In this document: in pieces, positions 33,041 through 43,928 of the stretch
Layout: each line of letters opens with the position of its first letter
How positions within the stretch are numbered: the first letter of the stretch is position 1
Source: Cellulomonas marina
GTDB taxonomy: Bacteria > Actinomycetota > Actinomycetes > Actinomycetales > Cellulomonadaceae
Reading direction: 5' to 3'
NCBI RefSeq assembly: GCF_900111925.1
Contig: NZ_FOKA01000008.1
Coordinates: 1 to 64,000 of the forward strand
DNA length: 64,000 nucleotides
Translations under genes and position numbers: made by a program
Notes under the pieces: generated by a model
Seen by the model: only the letters and a program-made list of their open reading frames with translations
What the model was told of the DNA's origin: nothing
Database searches by the model: none

Positions 33041-34999
33041 ATGTCGCAGGCTCCCCACCCGGCACCGCCGCGGGGTCACGCCACCGCGCGGTCCACGACC
33101 ACCGACACCCCGGCGCCCGTCACGGCGACGCCCGCCGGCGTCGCCGCGCGGCCCGCTCCCGTCCCGGCCGGTTCCACCATCGGCACGGCGACGGGCACGC
33201 CGACGAGCGTCGGTGCGCTCGCCCCGGGCGCCGGCACGACGACCGCCCCCGTCGCGTGCACCGGCGCGCAGTCGATCGTCCGGTCCCTCGAGGAGGCCGG
33301 GGTCGAGGTCGTCTTCGGCATCCCGGGCGGCGCGATCCTGCCGACGTACGACCCGCTGATGGACTCCACGCGCCTGCGTCACATCCTCGTGCGGCACGAG
33401 CAGGGCGGCGGGCACGCGGCCGCGGGGTACGCGTACGCGACGGGCAAGGTGGGCGTCACGATGGCGACCTCCGGCCCCGGGGCGACGAACCTCGTCACCG
33501 CCCTGGCCGACGCCAACATGGACTCCGTCCCGATGGTGGCCATCACCGGTCAGGTCGGCGCGGCCCTCATCGGCACGGACGCCTTCCAGGAGGCGGACAC
33601 GCTCGGCATCACGATGCCGATCACCAAGCACAACTACCTCGTGACGCGCCCCGAGGACATCCCGCGCGTCATCGGCGAGGCGTTCCACATCGCCTCGACG
33701 GGCCGCCCCGGCCCGGTGCTCGTCGACATCGCGAAGTCCGCCATGCAGGCGCAGACGACGTTCTCCTGGCCGCAGGAGATGGAGCTGCCGGGCTACCACC
33801 CGGTGACGCGCCCGCACGCGAAGCAGGTGCGCGAGGCGGCGCGGCTGCTGGCGACCTCGCGCCGGCCGGTGCTCTACGTGGGCGGCGGCGTGCTGCGCGC
33901 CGGCGCCAGCGCCCTGCTGCGGCGGCTCACCGACCTGTCGGGCGCCCCGGCCGTGACGACCCTCATGGCCCGCGGCGCGCTGCCGGACTCGCACCCGCAG
34001 CACCTCGGCATGCCCGGCATGCACGGCACGGTCGCCGCGGTGGCGGCGCTGCAGAAGGCTGACCTCGTCGTCGCCCTCGGCGCGCGGTTCGACGACCGCG
34101 TCACCGGGCAGCTGTCGAGCTTCGCGCCGAACGCCACGGTGGTGCACGCCGACATCGACCCGGCGGAGATCAGCAAGAACCGCTACGCGGACGTGCCGAT
34201 CGTGGGGGACCTGGCCGAGGTGCTGGGCGACCTCGTGCCGGAGCTCGAGCGCCAGCACGCGCAGCACGGCCTGCCCGACCTCGAGGCCTGGTGGAAGCAG
34301 ATCGACGACTGGCGCGAGACGTTCCCGCTGGGCTTCGACGAGCCGACCGACGGCCTCATGGCGCCGCAGCGGGTCATCCAGCGCATCGGCGAGCTGACGG
34401 GGCCGGAGGGGATCTTCGTCTCCGGCGTGGGGCAGCACCAGATGTGGGCGGCGCAGTTCATCCGCTACGAGCGGCCCGGGTCGTGGATCAACTCGGGCGG
34501 CCTGGGGACCATGGGCTTCTCCGTGCCGGCGGCCATGGGCGCGAAGGTCGGCGACCCCGACCGCGTCGTGTGGGCGATCGACGGCGACGGCTGCTTCCAG
34601 ATGACCAACCAGGAGCTGGCCACCTGCACGATCAACGACATCCCCATCAAGGTGGCGGTGGTCAACAACTCCTCCCTCGGCATGGTCCGGCAGTGGCAGA
34701 CCCTGTTCTACGAGTCGCGCTACTCCAACACCGACCTGCACACCGGCCACGGCACCCGCCGCATCCCCGACTTCGTCAAGATGGCCGACGCCTACGGCGC
34801 GGTGGGGCTGCGCTGCGAGTCGGACGCCGACCTGGACGCCACCATCAAGCGCGCCCTGGAGATCGACGACGTCCCCGTCGTCCTCGACCTCACGGTGTCG
34901 CGCGACTCCATGGTGTGGCCGATGGTCGCCGCCGGCGTGAGCAACGACGCCATCCAGTACGCCCGCGGCATCAGCCCGGCGTGGGACCGCGAGGACTGA
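33041..34999 (+). CDS. ilvB: Acetolactate synthase large subunit IlvB
   Basis: This ThDP enzyme condenses two pyruvates (or pyruvate and 2-oxobutyrate), the first common step of valine, leucine and isoleucine synthesis. The 652-residue protein shows [13 protein letters not shown], the catalytic Glu in [14 protein letters not shown], the FAD/central domain, and the ThDP motif from GDGCFQM to VNN. It has an unusually long Pro/Thr/Ala-rich N-terminal extension (~1-75) before [14 protein letters not shown], probably disordered. The ATG at 33041 is chosen for the AGGGAGAG ribosome binding site ending ~5 bases upstream. It is controlled by the attenuator at 32775-32923 and followed by ilvN and ilvC. 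Confidence 0.96.
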   Translation: MSQAPHPAPPRGHATARSTTTDTPAPVTATPAGVAARPAPVPAGSTIGTATGTPTSVGALAPGAGTTTAPVACTGAQSIVRSLEEAGVEVVFGIPGGAILPTYDPLMDSTRLRHILVRHEQGGGHAAAGYAYATGKVGVTMATSGPGATNLVTALADANMDSVPMVAITGQVGAALIGTDAFQEADTLGITMPITKHNYLVTRPEDIPRVIGEAFHIASTGRPGPVLVDIAKSAMQAQTTFSWPQEMELPGYHPVTRPHAKQVREAARLLATSRRPVLYVGGGVLRAGASALLRRLTDLSGAPAVTTLMARGALPDSHPQHLGMPGMHGTVAAVAALQKADLVVALGARFDDRVTGQLSSFAPNATVVHADIDPAEISKNRYADVPIVGDLAEVLGDLVPELERQHAQHGLPDLEAWWKQIDDWRETFPLGFDEPTDGLMAPQRVIQRIGELTGPEGIFVSGVGQHQMWAAQFIRYERPGSWINSGGLGTMGFSVPAAMGAKVGDPDRVVWAIDGDGCFQMTNQELATCTINDIPIKVAVVNNSSLGMVRQWQTLFYESRYSNTDLHTGHGTRRIPDFVKMADAYGAVGLRCESDADLDATIKRALEIDDVPVVLDLTVSRDSMVWPMVAAGVSNDAIQYARGISPAWDRED

Positions 35000-35012
35000 G
35001 AGGAACCGCGAC

Positions 35013-37700
<2,688 letters not shown>

Positions 37701-37706
37701 GCCCCC

Positions 37707-37743
37707 GCCGGTGGTGCGCCCGCGCACCGGGCGCACCACCGGC
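37707..37743 (+). terminator. Strong hairpin between leuB and ilvE
   Basis: A perfect 16-bp stem, GCCGGTGGTGCGCCCG and its complement, closes a 5-base loop directly after the leuB stop. No T-run follows. It may end the ilvBNC-leuB transcript or stabilise its 3' end, giving ilvE its own level of expression. Confidence 0.7.
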
Positions 37744-37805
37744 CAGCACGGACCACCAGCACCACCCGTCCCACCGGTCGTGACCGGTCCCGCGAAAGGC
37801 CGCCC

Positions 37806-38927
37806 ATGAGCACCCTCGCCGACACCACCGCCGCGACGCCGACCGGCGGGGGCTTCGTCGTCCACGCCAACCCGGCTCCCGTGCCCGACGAGGCGCGCGA
37901 GGCCGAGCTCGTCGCCCCGCGGTTCGGGACGGTCTTCACCGACCACATGGCGCGCGTCTCCTGGGACGAGGCGCGCGGCTGGCACGACCGGCGCGTGGAG
38001 GCCTACGGGCCGCTGCAGATGGACCCGGCCTCGGCGGTGCTGCACTACGCGCAGGAGATCTTCGAGGGGCTCAAGGCGTACCGGCACGCGGACGGGTCGG
38101 TGTGGAGCTTCCGGCCGCAGGCCAACGCCGCCCGCCTGGCGCGGTCCGCGGCGCGGCTCGCGCTGCCCGTGCTGCCGGAGGAGGACTTCCTCGCCTCCAT
38201 CGAGGCGCTGGTCCGGCAGGACCTGGCGTGGGTGCCGTCGGGGGAGGAGACGAGCCTGTACCTGCGCCCCTTCATGTACGCCTCGGAGGCGTTCCTCGGC
38301 GTCAGGGCGTCCCGGCAGGTCGAGTACCTCGTCATCGCCTCGCCCGTCGGGCCCTACTTCGCGCAGGGCGTGCACCCCGTCGCGATCTGGGTGTCCGACG
38401 ACTACCGCCGCGCGGCCCCCGGCGGCACGGGGGCGGCCAAGTGCGGCGGCAACTACGCGGCGAGCCTGCTGCCGCAGCAGGAGGCCTCCGCCCGCGGCTT
38501 CGACCAGGTCTGCTACCTCGACGCGACGACGGGCACCACGCTGGAGGAGCTCGGCGGCATGAACGTCGTCGTCGTGCACGCGGACGGCACCGTGCGCACG
38601 CCAGCGCTCAACGGCTCCATCCTCGAGGGCGTCACCCGCTCGTCGATCCTGCGGCTGCTGGCCGACGCCGGGCACGCGGTCGAGGAGGCGCCGGTGCTGC
38701 TGGCCGATCTCGTCGCCGGGCTGGCCGACGGGTCCGTCACCGAGGTGTTCGCGTGCGGGACGGCCGCGGTCGTCACGCCGATCGGCCGCCTGGCCGGCGC
38801 CGGGTTCGACCACGTCGTGGGTGACGGCACCGCCGGTGCCGTCACCATGCGCATCCGCGAGCAGCTCACCGACATCCAGTACGGTCGCGCCGCCGACCCG
38901 CACGGCTGGATGCACCGGCTCGCCTGA
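37806..38927 (+). CDS. ilvE: Branched-chain amino acid aminotransferase IlvE
   Basis: IlvE makes the final transamination to valine, leucine and isoleucine using glutamate and PLP. The 373-residue protein belongs to the mitochondrial-like BCAT group, with GLKAYRHADGSVWSFRPQ, YLRPFMYASE, the PLP Lys in GGTGAAKCGGNYAASLLPQ (~205) and DATTGTTLEELGGMN. The ATG is preceded by GCGAAAGG. It lies 105 bases after leuB, behind a strong hairpin, and 34 bases before the citramalate synthase. Confidence 0.95.
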   Translation: MSTLADTTAATPTGGGFVVHANPAPVPDEAREAELVAPRFGTVFTDHMARVSWDEARGWHDRRVEAYGPLQMDPASAVLHYAQEIFEGLKAYRHADGSVWSFRPQANAARLARSAARLALPVLPEEDFLASIEALVRQDLAWVPSGEETSLYLRPFMYASEAFLGVRASRQVEYLVIASPVGPYFAQGVHPVAIWVSDDYRRAAPGGTGAAKCGGNYAASLLPQQEASARGFDQVCYLDATTGTTLEELGGMNVVVVHADGTVRTPALNGSILEGVTRSSILRLLADAGHAVEEAPVLLADLVAGLADGSVTEVFACGTAAVVTPIGRLAGAGFDHVVGDGTAGAVTMRIREQLTDIQYGRAADPHGWMHRLA

Positions 38928-38961
38928 GCTCCCGACCCCCTCGCCCGCGAAGGACCCGACC

Positions 38962-40569
38962 GTGACCGCGTCACCCGCCTTCCACGTCTACGACACCACC
39001 CTGCGCGACGGCGCCCAGCAGGAGGGCATCAACCTCTCGGTCGCGGACAAGCTCGCGCTGGCCCCCCTGCTCGACGAGCTCGGGGTCGGGTTCATCGAGG
39101 GCGGCTGGCCGGGTGCGGTGCCCAAGGACACGGAGTTCTTCCGGCGCGCGCGCAAGGAGCTCGACCTCGAGCACGCCGAGCTCGCCGCCTTCGGGGCCAC
39201 GCGCAAGCCCGGCACCACGGCGGCCGAGGACCCGCAGGTCCGGGCCCTGCTCGACGCCGAGACGCCCGTGGTGACCCTCGTCGCCAAGAGCGACATCCGG
39301 CACGTGGAGCGCGCGCTGCGCACGACGGGCCCGGAGAACCTCGCGATGATCACCGACACGGTCGCGCTCCTCGTCCGCGAGGGGCGGCGGGTGTTCGTCG
39401 ACGCGGAGCACTTCTTCGACGGGCACCGGTTCGACGCGGCCTACGCGCTCGAGGCGGTCCGGGCCGCCGCGGCGGCCGGCGCCGAGGTCGTCGCGCTCTG
39501 CGACACGAACGGCGGGATGCTGCCGCCGTGGGTGGCGGCGGCGGTCGCGCAGGTGCACGACGAGCTCGGCGGCGCCGCGCTCGTCGGCATGCACGCCCAC
39601 AACGACTCCGGGTGCGCGGTCGCCAACACCCTCGCGGCCGTCGAGGCCGGCGCGACGCACGTGCAGGGCTGCGTCAACGGCTACGGCGAGCGGACGGGCA
39701 ACGCCGACCTCCTGTCCGTCGTCGCCAACCTCGAGCTCAAGCAGGGCCGCCGCGTCCTGGCGGAGCGCGCCGGCGGCCTGCCCGAGATGACCCGCATCGC
39801 GCACGCCATCAGCGAGCTGACGAACATCTCTCCCTTCGCGCGGCAGCCGTACGTCGGCACGAGCGCCTTCGCGCACAAGGCCGGCCTGCACGCGTCCGCC
39901 ATCCGCGTCGACCCCGACCTGTACCAGCACATGGACCCGCGGGGCGTCGGCAACGACATGCGGATGCTCGTCTCGGACATGGCCGGCCGCGCCTCCGTAG
40001 AGCTCAAGGGCCGGGAGCTGGGCTTCGACCTGTCCGAGCGCCCCGACGTGCTGACGGCCGTCACCCGCCGCGTGAAGGACGCCGAGGCCAACGGCTACAC
40101 CTTCGAGGCCGCCGACGCCTCCTTCGAGCTGCTGCTCGTCGAGGAGGTCGAGGGCCGGCGGCCGCGGTACTTCACCGTGGAGTCGTGGCGCACGATCGTC
40201 GAGCGCGCGGGCGGGCGCGGCATGCCGGCCACGGCCGAGGCCACGGTCAAGCTGCGCGCCGGCGGGGAGCGCATCGTCACGGTGGGGGAGGGCAACGGCC
40301 CCGTCAACGCGCTGGACCACGCGCTGCGTCAGGCGCTGGGGCGCGTCTACCCGGAGCTGACCGCCTTCGAGCTCATCGACTTCAAGGTCCGCATCCTCGA
40401 CTCCATGCACGGCACGGACGCGGTCACGCGCGTCCTCATCGAGACGTCGGACGGCGAGACGAGCTGGAGCACCGTCGGCGTCGGCCCCAACCTCATCGAG
40501 GCGTCGTGGGAGGCGCTCACCGACTCGGCCATCTGGGGCCTGCGGCACCACGGCGTCGAGCCGCGCTGA
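38962..40569 (+). CDS. cimA: (R)-citramalate synthase CimA
   Basis: CimA condenses pyruvate with acetyl-CoA to citramalate, giving 2-oxobutyrate for isoleucine without threonine. The 535-residue protein opens VYDTTLRDGAQQEGINLSV, the CimA version of the DTTLRDGEQ motif of LeuA, with FIEGGWPGAVPKD, the metal-binding HAHNDSGCAVAN and GCVNGYGERTGNADL. The C-terminal ~110 residues form the LeuA-type allosteric domain (NALDHALRQAL, FKVRILDSMHGTDAVTRV). The GTG start has GAAGGA ~8 bases upstream. Placement after ilvE supports a role in isoleucine synthesis; 2-isopropylmalate or homocitrate synthase are less likely. Confidence 0.92.
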   Translation: MTASPAFHVYDTTLRDGAQQEGINLSVADKLALAPLLDELGVGFIEGGWPGAVPKDTEFFRRARKELDLEHAELAAFGATRKPGTTAAEDPQVRALLDAETPVVTLVAKSDIRHVERALRTTGPENLAMITDTVALLVREGRRVFVDAEHFFDGHRFDAAYALEAVRAAAAAGAEVVALCDTNGGMLPPWVAAAVAQVHDELGGAALVGMHAHNDSGCAVANTLAAVEAGATHVQGCVNGYGERTGNADLLSVVANLELKQGRRVLAERAGGLPEMTRIAHAISELTNISPFARQPYVGTSAFAHKAGLHASAIRVDPDLYQHMDPRGVGNDMRMLVSDMAGRASVELKGRELGFDLSERPDVLTAVTRRVKDAEANGYTFEAADASFELLLVEEVEGRRPRYFTVESWRTIVERAGGRGMPATAEATVKLRAGGERIVTVGEGNGPVNALDHALRQALGRVYPELTAFELIDFKVRILDSMHGTDAVTRVLIETSDGETSWSTVGVGPNLIEASWEALTDSAIWGLRHHGVEPR

Positions 40570-40580
40570 CCCCTGCTGCC

Positions 40581-40586
40581 TACAGT
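40581..40586 (+). promoter_or_regulatory. -10 element of leaderless lipoate ligase promoter
   Basis: TACAGT ends 6 bases before the GTG at 40593 and begins 11 bases after the cimA stop, with no Shine-Dalgarno sequence. Confidence 0.6.
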
Positions 40587-40592
40587 GGCGGG

Positions 40593-41708
40593 GTGAGCAC
40601 GCCGCAGCCCCTCGACCACCTCGACGGCGAGCACCACGGCGACCTCAAGGTGCCGGGGGGCAAGCTCGTCGCGGTGGACCTCATGGTCGCGGACGGCACG
40701 ATCACGCGCGCCGCCGTGAGCGGGGACTTCTTCCTGGAGCCCGACGAGGCGCTCGACGTGCTGTCGGCGGCGCTCGTCGGGCAGCGGGCCGACGCGGGGG
40801 TCGCCGCGCTGACGGGCGCCGTGACCGACGCGCTGCGGCAGGCGGAGGCGACGGGGGCCGTGCCGGCGCCTGTCGCGATGGTCGGGTTCGACGCCCGGGC
40901 CGTGGCGATGGCGGTGCGGCGGGCGCTCGGCTGGTCGACCGGGTGGGACGACCACGCCTTCGAGCTGCTGCACCCGGGCGTCCTGCCGCCGGCGCTGCAC
41001 ACCGCGCTGGACCAGGTGCTCACGGAGGAGCTCGCGCAGGGCCGGCGGGGGCCGACGCTGCGGTTCTGGGAGTGGGAGGACCCCGCCGTGATCATCGGTT
41101 CGTTCCAGTCCGTGCGGAACGAGGTGGACCTGGCGGCGGCGGAGCGCTTCGGCGTGGAGCTCGTCCGGCGGATCTCGGGCGGCGGCGCGATGTTCATGGA
41201 GGCGGGCAACTGCATCACGTTCTCGCTGGTGGTGCCGTCCTCGCTGGTGGACGGGATGACCTACGAGGAGTCGTACGCCTTCCTCAACCAGTGGGTGCTG
41301 GGGGCGCTGGCCGACGTGGGGGTGCGGGCGACGACGACGGGCCTGAACGACATCTCCTCGCCCGCGGGCAAGCTGGCCGGGTCGGCGCAGAAGCGCATGG
41401 TCGGCGGCGCGGTGCTGCACCACGTGACGATGTCCTACGACATCGACGCCGCGAAGATGCTGCAGGTGCTGCGCATCGGCCGCGAGAAGCTCTCGGACAA
41501 GGGCACGACGAGCGCCGTGCGCCGCGTGGACCCCGTGCGCTCGCAGACGCAGATGCCGCGGGTGGAGGTCATCGAGGCGTTCAAGGCCCACTTCCGCGAG
41601 CGGTACCGGACGGTCGACGGCGCCCTGCGGCGCGAGGAGCTCGACCGCGCCGAGGAGCTGCGCCGCACGAAGTTCACCGATCCGTCGTGGACGTACCGCG
41701 TGCCGTGA
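40593..41708 (+). CDS. Lipoate-protein ligase family protein with N-terminal accessory domain
   Basis: The protein is predicted to attach lipoate or octanoate to lipoyl domains. The 371-residue chain has an N-terminal ~95 residues (DLKVPGGKLVAVDLMVADGTITRAAVSGDFFLEP, quoted as consecutive motifs) resembling the accessory domain that in E. coli LplA is C-terminal. The BPL/LplA catalytic domain follows (~130-350), with RRISGGGAMFM, the catalytic Lys in SPAGKLAGSAQKR, and GGAVLHHVTMSYDID. The order is thus the reverse of classical LplA. The GTG start is leaderless. Ligase and octanoyl/lipoyl-transferase activities cannot be told apart by sequence. Confidence 0.85.
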   Translation: MSTPQPLDHLDGEHHGDLKVPGGKLVAVDLMVADGTITRAAVSGDFFLEPDEALDVLSAALVGQRADAGVAALTGAVTDALRQAEATGAVPAPVAMVGFDARAVAMAVRRALGWSTGWDDHAFELLHPGVLPPALHTALDQVLTEELAQGRRGPTLRFWEWEDPAVIIGSFQSVRNEVDLAAAERFGVELVRRISGGGAMFMEAGNCITFSLVVPSSLVDGMTYEESYAFLNQWVLGALADVGVRATTTGLNDISSPAGKLAGSAQKRMVGGAVLHHVTMSYDIDAAKMLQVLRIGREKLSDKGTTSAVRRVDPVRSQTQMPRVEVIEAFKAHFRERYRTVDGALRREELDRAEELRRTKFTDPSWTYRVP

Positions 41709-41791
41709 GCTGTGCCTGCCCTGGTGGCGCGCGGTCCTGGTCGGCGTCGGCCCGGGTCCCGCGGCGCCCGGACCGGGTGCGGACGGCCGGC

Positions 41792-42547
41792 TCAGGCGGG
41801 GGCAGCGGGCCGGGCGCCGAACACCGCCGTGCCGAGGCGCACGAGCGTGGCGCCCTCCGCCACGGCCGCCTCGAGGTCGCCGCTCATCCCCATCGACAGC
41901 TCCCCGGCGTCGGCGGTGCCCGGGGCGCCGCGGGCGAGCACCTCGTCGCGCACGTCGCGCAGCGCCGCGAAGCCCGCCCGCACGACGCCCTCGTCGGGGC
42001 TGCGGGCCCCGATCGTCATGAACCCGCGCAGCCGCAGCCGGTCCAGCGCCGCGACCCGCACCGCGAGGTCGGCCGCCGCCGCGGGCGGCACGCCGCTCTT
42101 CGTCGCCTCACCGGAGACGTTGACCTGGACGAGCACCTCGAGCGTCCGGTCGACGGCCTCGCAGCGCCGCTGCAGCCGCTCCGCGAGGGCGAGGTCGTCG
42201 ACGGACTGCACGCACGCCGCCCAGCGCAGCGCGGCGTTGACCTTGTTGGACTGGAGCGGCCCGATGACGTGCCAGCCGGGTGCGAGGTCGGCGAGCTCCG
42301 GCGCCTTCGCGACGAGCTCCTGGACGCGGTTCTCCCCGACGAGGACGGGGAGCTCGCCGGCGGGCCGGTCCGTCCCGTCCCGGTCGGCGACGAGGGCCGC
42401 CCGCACCACGGCGGCCTCCATCGTCTTCGTCGCCAGGAGCAGGCGCACCGACCCCGGCGGGCGCCCGGCCGACGCCTCGGCGGCCCGCAGCCGGCGGCGC
42501 GCCGCGGCGAGCCGCGCGGCCACCTCGGCCACACCGTCGTCGCTCAC
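41792..42547 (-). CDS. YggS family pyridoxal phosphate-binding protein
   Basis: This family (YggS/PLPBP) binds PLP and maintains PLP and amino acid homeostasis without known catalysis. The 251-residue single-barrel protein shows VRLLLATKTMEA (PLP Lys ~43), LVGENRVQELVAKAP, WHVIGPLQSNKVNAAL, VQVNVSGEATKSGV, GFMTIG and SMGMSGDLEAAVAEGATLVRLGTAVFG. GTG at 42547 overlaps the stop of the preceding YbaK-like gene (GTGA), so the two are co-translated; an in-frame extension upstream has no family similarity. In many bacteria yggS sits near cell division genes, which is not the case here. Confidence 0.92.
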   Translation of the reverse strand: MSDDGVAEVAARLAAARRRLRAAEASAGRPPGSVRLLLATKTMEAAVVRAALVADRDGTDRPAGELPVLVGENRVQELVAKAPELADLAPGWHVIGPLQSNKVNAALRWAACVQSVDDLALAERLQRRCEAVDRTLEVLVQVNVSGEATKSGVPPAAAADLAVRVAALDRLRLRGFMTIGARSPDEGVVRAGFAALRDVRDEVLARGAPGTADAGELSMGMSGDLEAAVAEGATLVRLGTAVFGARPAAPA

Positions 42548-43089
42548 GGGCGACCCGGCCGCGCGATGTCGGCCACGCGCGCACCGGTCAGCGCGACGAG
42601 GTCCGCCGGCGGCAGGCTGACGTCCAGCCCGCGCCGGCCGCCGGAGACGTAGACCTCGTCGTACAGCCACACGGTCTCGTCGAGCACCGTGGGGAGGGCC
42701 CGCCGCTGCGCGAGCGGCGAGATGCCGCCGACGACGTACCCCGTGGCGCGCTCGGCGGCCGCCGGGTCGGCCAGGACGGCCCGCCGCCCGCCGGCGGCGT
42801 GCGCGAGCGCCTTGAGGTCGAGCTGGCCGCTGACGGGGACGACGGCGACCCACAGGTCGCCGTCGACCGTCGCGACCAGGGTCTTGAAGACCTGCTCGGG
42901 CTCGACGCCGAGGACGGCCGCGGCCTCGAGCCCGTAGCCGACCGTGCTGCCCGGGTCGTGCGCGTAGGGGTGGACGCGGTGCGGGACGCCGTGCTCGGCG
43001 AGGAGGCGGGTCGCCGGGGTGCCGCCCGTACCGGTGCCGGTTCCGGCGCCGGTGCCGGTGCCCGTTCTCGTGGCAGCCCTCCTCGTCAC
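42544..43089 (-). CDS. YbaK/prolyl-tRNA deacylase-like protein
   Basis: YbaK-type proteins hydrolyse mischarged Cys-tRNA(Pro) or related aminoacyl-tRNAs in trans. The 181-residue protein has the editing-domain core: AAAVLGVEPEQVFKTLVATVDGDLWVAVVPVSGQLDLKALAHA and GYVVGGISPLAQRRALPTVLDE (read as successive motifs). The N-terminus (~5-25) is a Thr-Gly repeat tract encoded by GGTGCC-type repeats. GTG at 43089 is chosen because TACCCT lies 6 bases upstream. It shares a 4-base overlap with the YggS-like gene. Confidence 0.9.
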   Translation of the reverse strand: MTRRAATRTGTGTGAGTGTGTGGTPATRLLAEHGVPHRVHPYAHDPGSTVGYGLEAAAVLGVEPEQVFKTLVATVDGDLWVAVVPVSGQLDLKALAHAAGGRRAVLADPAAAERATGYVVGGISPLAQRRALPTVLDETVWLYDEVYVSGGRRGLDVSLPPADLVALTGARVADIARPGRP

Positions 43090-43095
43090 GGGGCC

Positions 43096-43101
43096 AGGGT
43101 A
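43096..43101 (-). promoter_or_regulatory. -10 element of leaderless YbaK-like gene promoter
   Basis: TACCCT on the minus strand ends 6 bases before the GTG at 43089. The YbaK-YggS pair is likely one leaderless transcript. Confidence 0.6.
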
Positions 43102-43141
43102 GGGCCGCCGCCGGCGCGCGTCCGGGCCGTCCGGCGCGTCC

Positions 43142-43717
43142 TCAGAGGGCCGAGCCGACCAGGGTCCCGACGCCGTACGTGACCGCCATCGCGACGCCGC
43201 CGCCGAGCACGTTGCGCAGCACGGCACGGACCACCGGCGCGCCGCCGAAGCGGGCGCTGAGCACGCCGGTGAGGACGAGCGCGGCGACGACGGCGACGAC
43301 CGTGACCGGCAGGCGGAGCGCACCCGCGGGGGCGACGAGCACCGCGAGCAGGGGGACGAGCCCGCCGACGGTGAACGCGGCGCACGACGCCAGCGCCGCC
43401 TGCCAGGGGTTGACGTGCTCCTCGTCGTCCAGCGTGCGGTCGGCGCGCGTGGCGCCGGCCGCGGCCGCCGCCCGCTCCGCGTCGCGCTGGCTGCTGACGG
43501 AGACGTACTCGCCGGCGGCCATCGACAGGGCGCCGCCGACGAGCACCGCGACCCCCGCCACGACCAGGACGTGGGCGGCCGGGGCGGCCCCGGCGACGCC
43601 GAGCACGGCGGCCGCGACGGACACGACGCCGTCGTTCGCCCCGAGCACGGCCGCGCGCAGGCGGTTGAGGTCGGCGGCGGTGCGGACGGGCGTCCGGGCC
43701 GGTGCGAGGAGGGCCAT
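43142..43717 (-). CDS. VIT family (CCC1-like) iron/manganese transporter
   Basis: VIT proteins move Fe2+ or Mn2+ across membranes, usually out of the cytosol. The 191-residue protein has the family layout: LNRLRAAVLGANDGVVSVAAAVLGVAGA (first helix with the conserved G-x-N-D-G), a second helix, SMAAGEYVSVSSQRDAERA (metal-binding region), then three C-terminal helices ending at LVGSAL. It has no ferritin-like N-terminal domain. ATG at 43717 is chosen because TAGCGT lies 7 bases upstream; an ATG 12 codons earlier is less likely. Two iron-box-like sites lie upstream, suggesting metal control. Confidence 0.92.
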   Translation of the reverse strand: MALLAPARTPVRTAADLNRLRAAVLGANDGVVSVAAAVLGVAGAAPAAHVLVVAGVAVLVGGALSMAAGEYVSVSSQRDAERAAAAAGATRADRTLDDEEHVNPWQAALASCAAFTVGGLVPLLAVLVAPAGALRLPVTVVAVVAALVLTGVLSARFGGAPVVRAVLRNVLGGGVAMAVTYGVGTLVGSAL

Positions 43718-43724
43718 GCGGCCG

Positions 43725-43730
43725 ACGCTA
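43725..43730 (-). promoter_or_regulatory. -10 element of leaderless VIT gene promoter
   Basis: TAGCGT on the minus strand ends 7 bases before the ATG at 43717, placing the transcription start at the start codon. Confidence 0.6.
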
Positions 43731-43754
43731 GGCGTCCGCGCGACGTCTGTCACC

Positions 43755-43803
43755 GCAGGCGAGGCTGCCCTGAGCAGGCACGACGCAGGGCAGCCTCACC
43801 TGT
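43755..43803 (-). promoter_or_regulatory. Two DtxR/IdeR iron-box-like sites upstream of the VIT gene
   Basis: GCAGGCGAGGCTGCCCTGA (43755-43773) and, on the opposite strand, ACAGGTGAGGCTGCCCTGC (43803-43785) each match the iron-box consensus TTAGGTTAGGCTAACCTAA at 12 of 19 positions. GAGGCTGCCCTG is identical in both. They form a large inverted repeat, flanked by GTCACC and GGTGAC. Relative to the presumed start at 43717 they are centred near -47 and -77, an upstream position that suits activation by metal-bound IdeR/DtxR or MntR rather than repression. The regulator is inferred from the motif only. Confidence 0.6.
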
Positions 43804-43836
43804 GCGGGTGACGTCTCGCCATCGTGACGACACCGT

Positions 43837-43878
43837 TATCGAAAACGTTTGACATCACCCGCCTGTGCTTGCGAGAGT
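43837..43878 (+). promoter_or_regulatory. LacI-type operator overlapping the promoter of the xyloside transport operon
   Basis: TTATCGAAAACGTTTGACA around 43836-43854 has the centre AAAACGTTT typical of LacI-family operators. The -35 TTGACA (43849-43854) lies within it, and GAGAGT (43873-43878) 18 bases downstream is the likely -10. A bound repressor would block RNA polymerase. Similar sequences precede the secreted xylanase at 60468-60494. Confidence 0.65.
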
Positions 43879-43928
43879 CCTCCCCGACAGGCAACTGCCA
43901 CCCGTCGACGACGACAAGGGACTCCACG

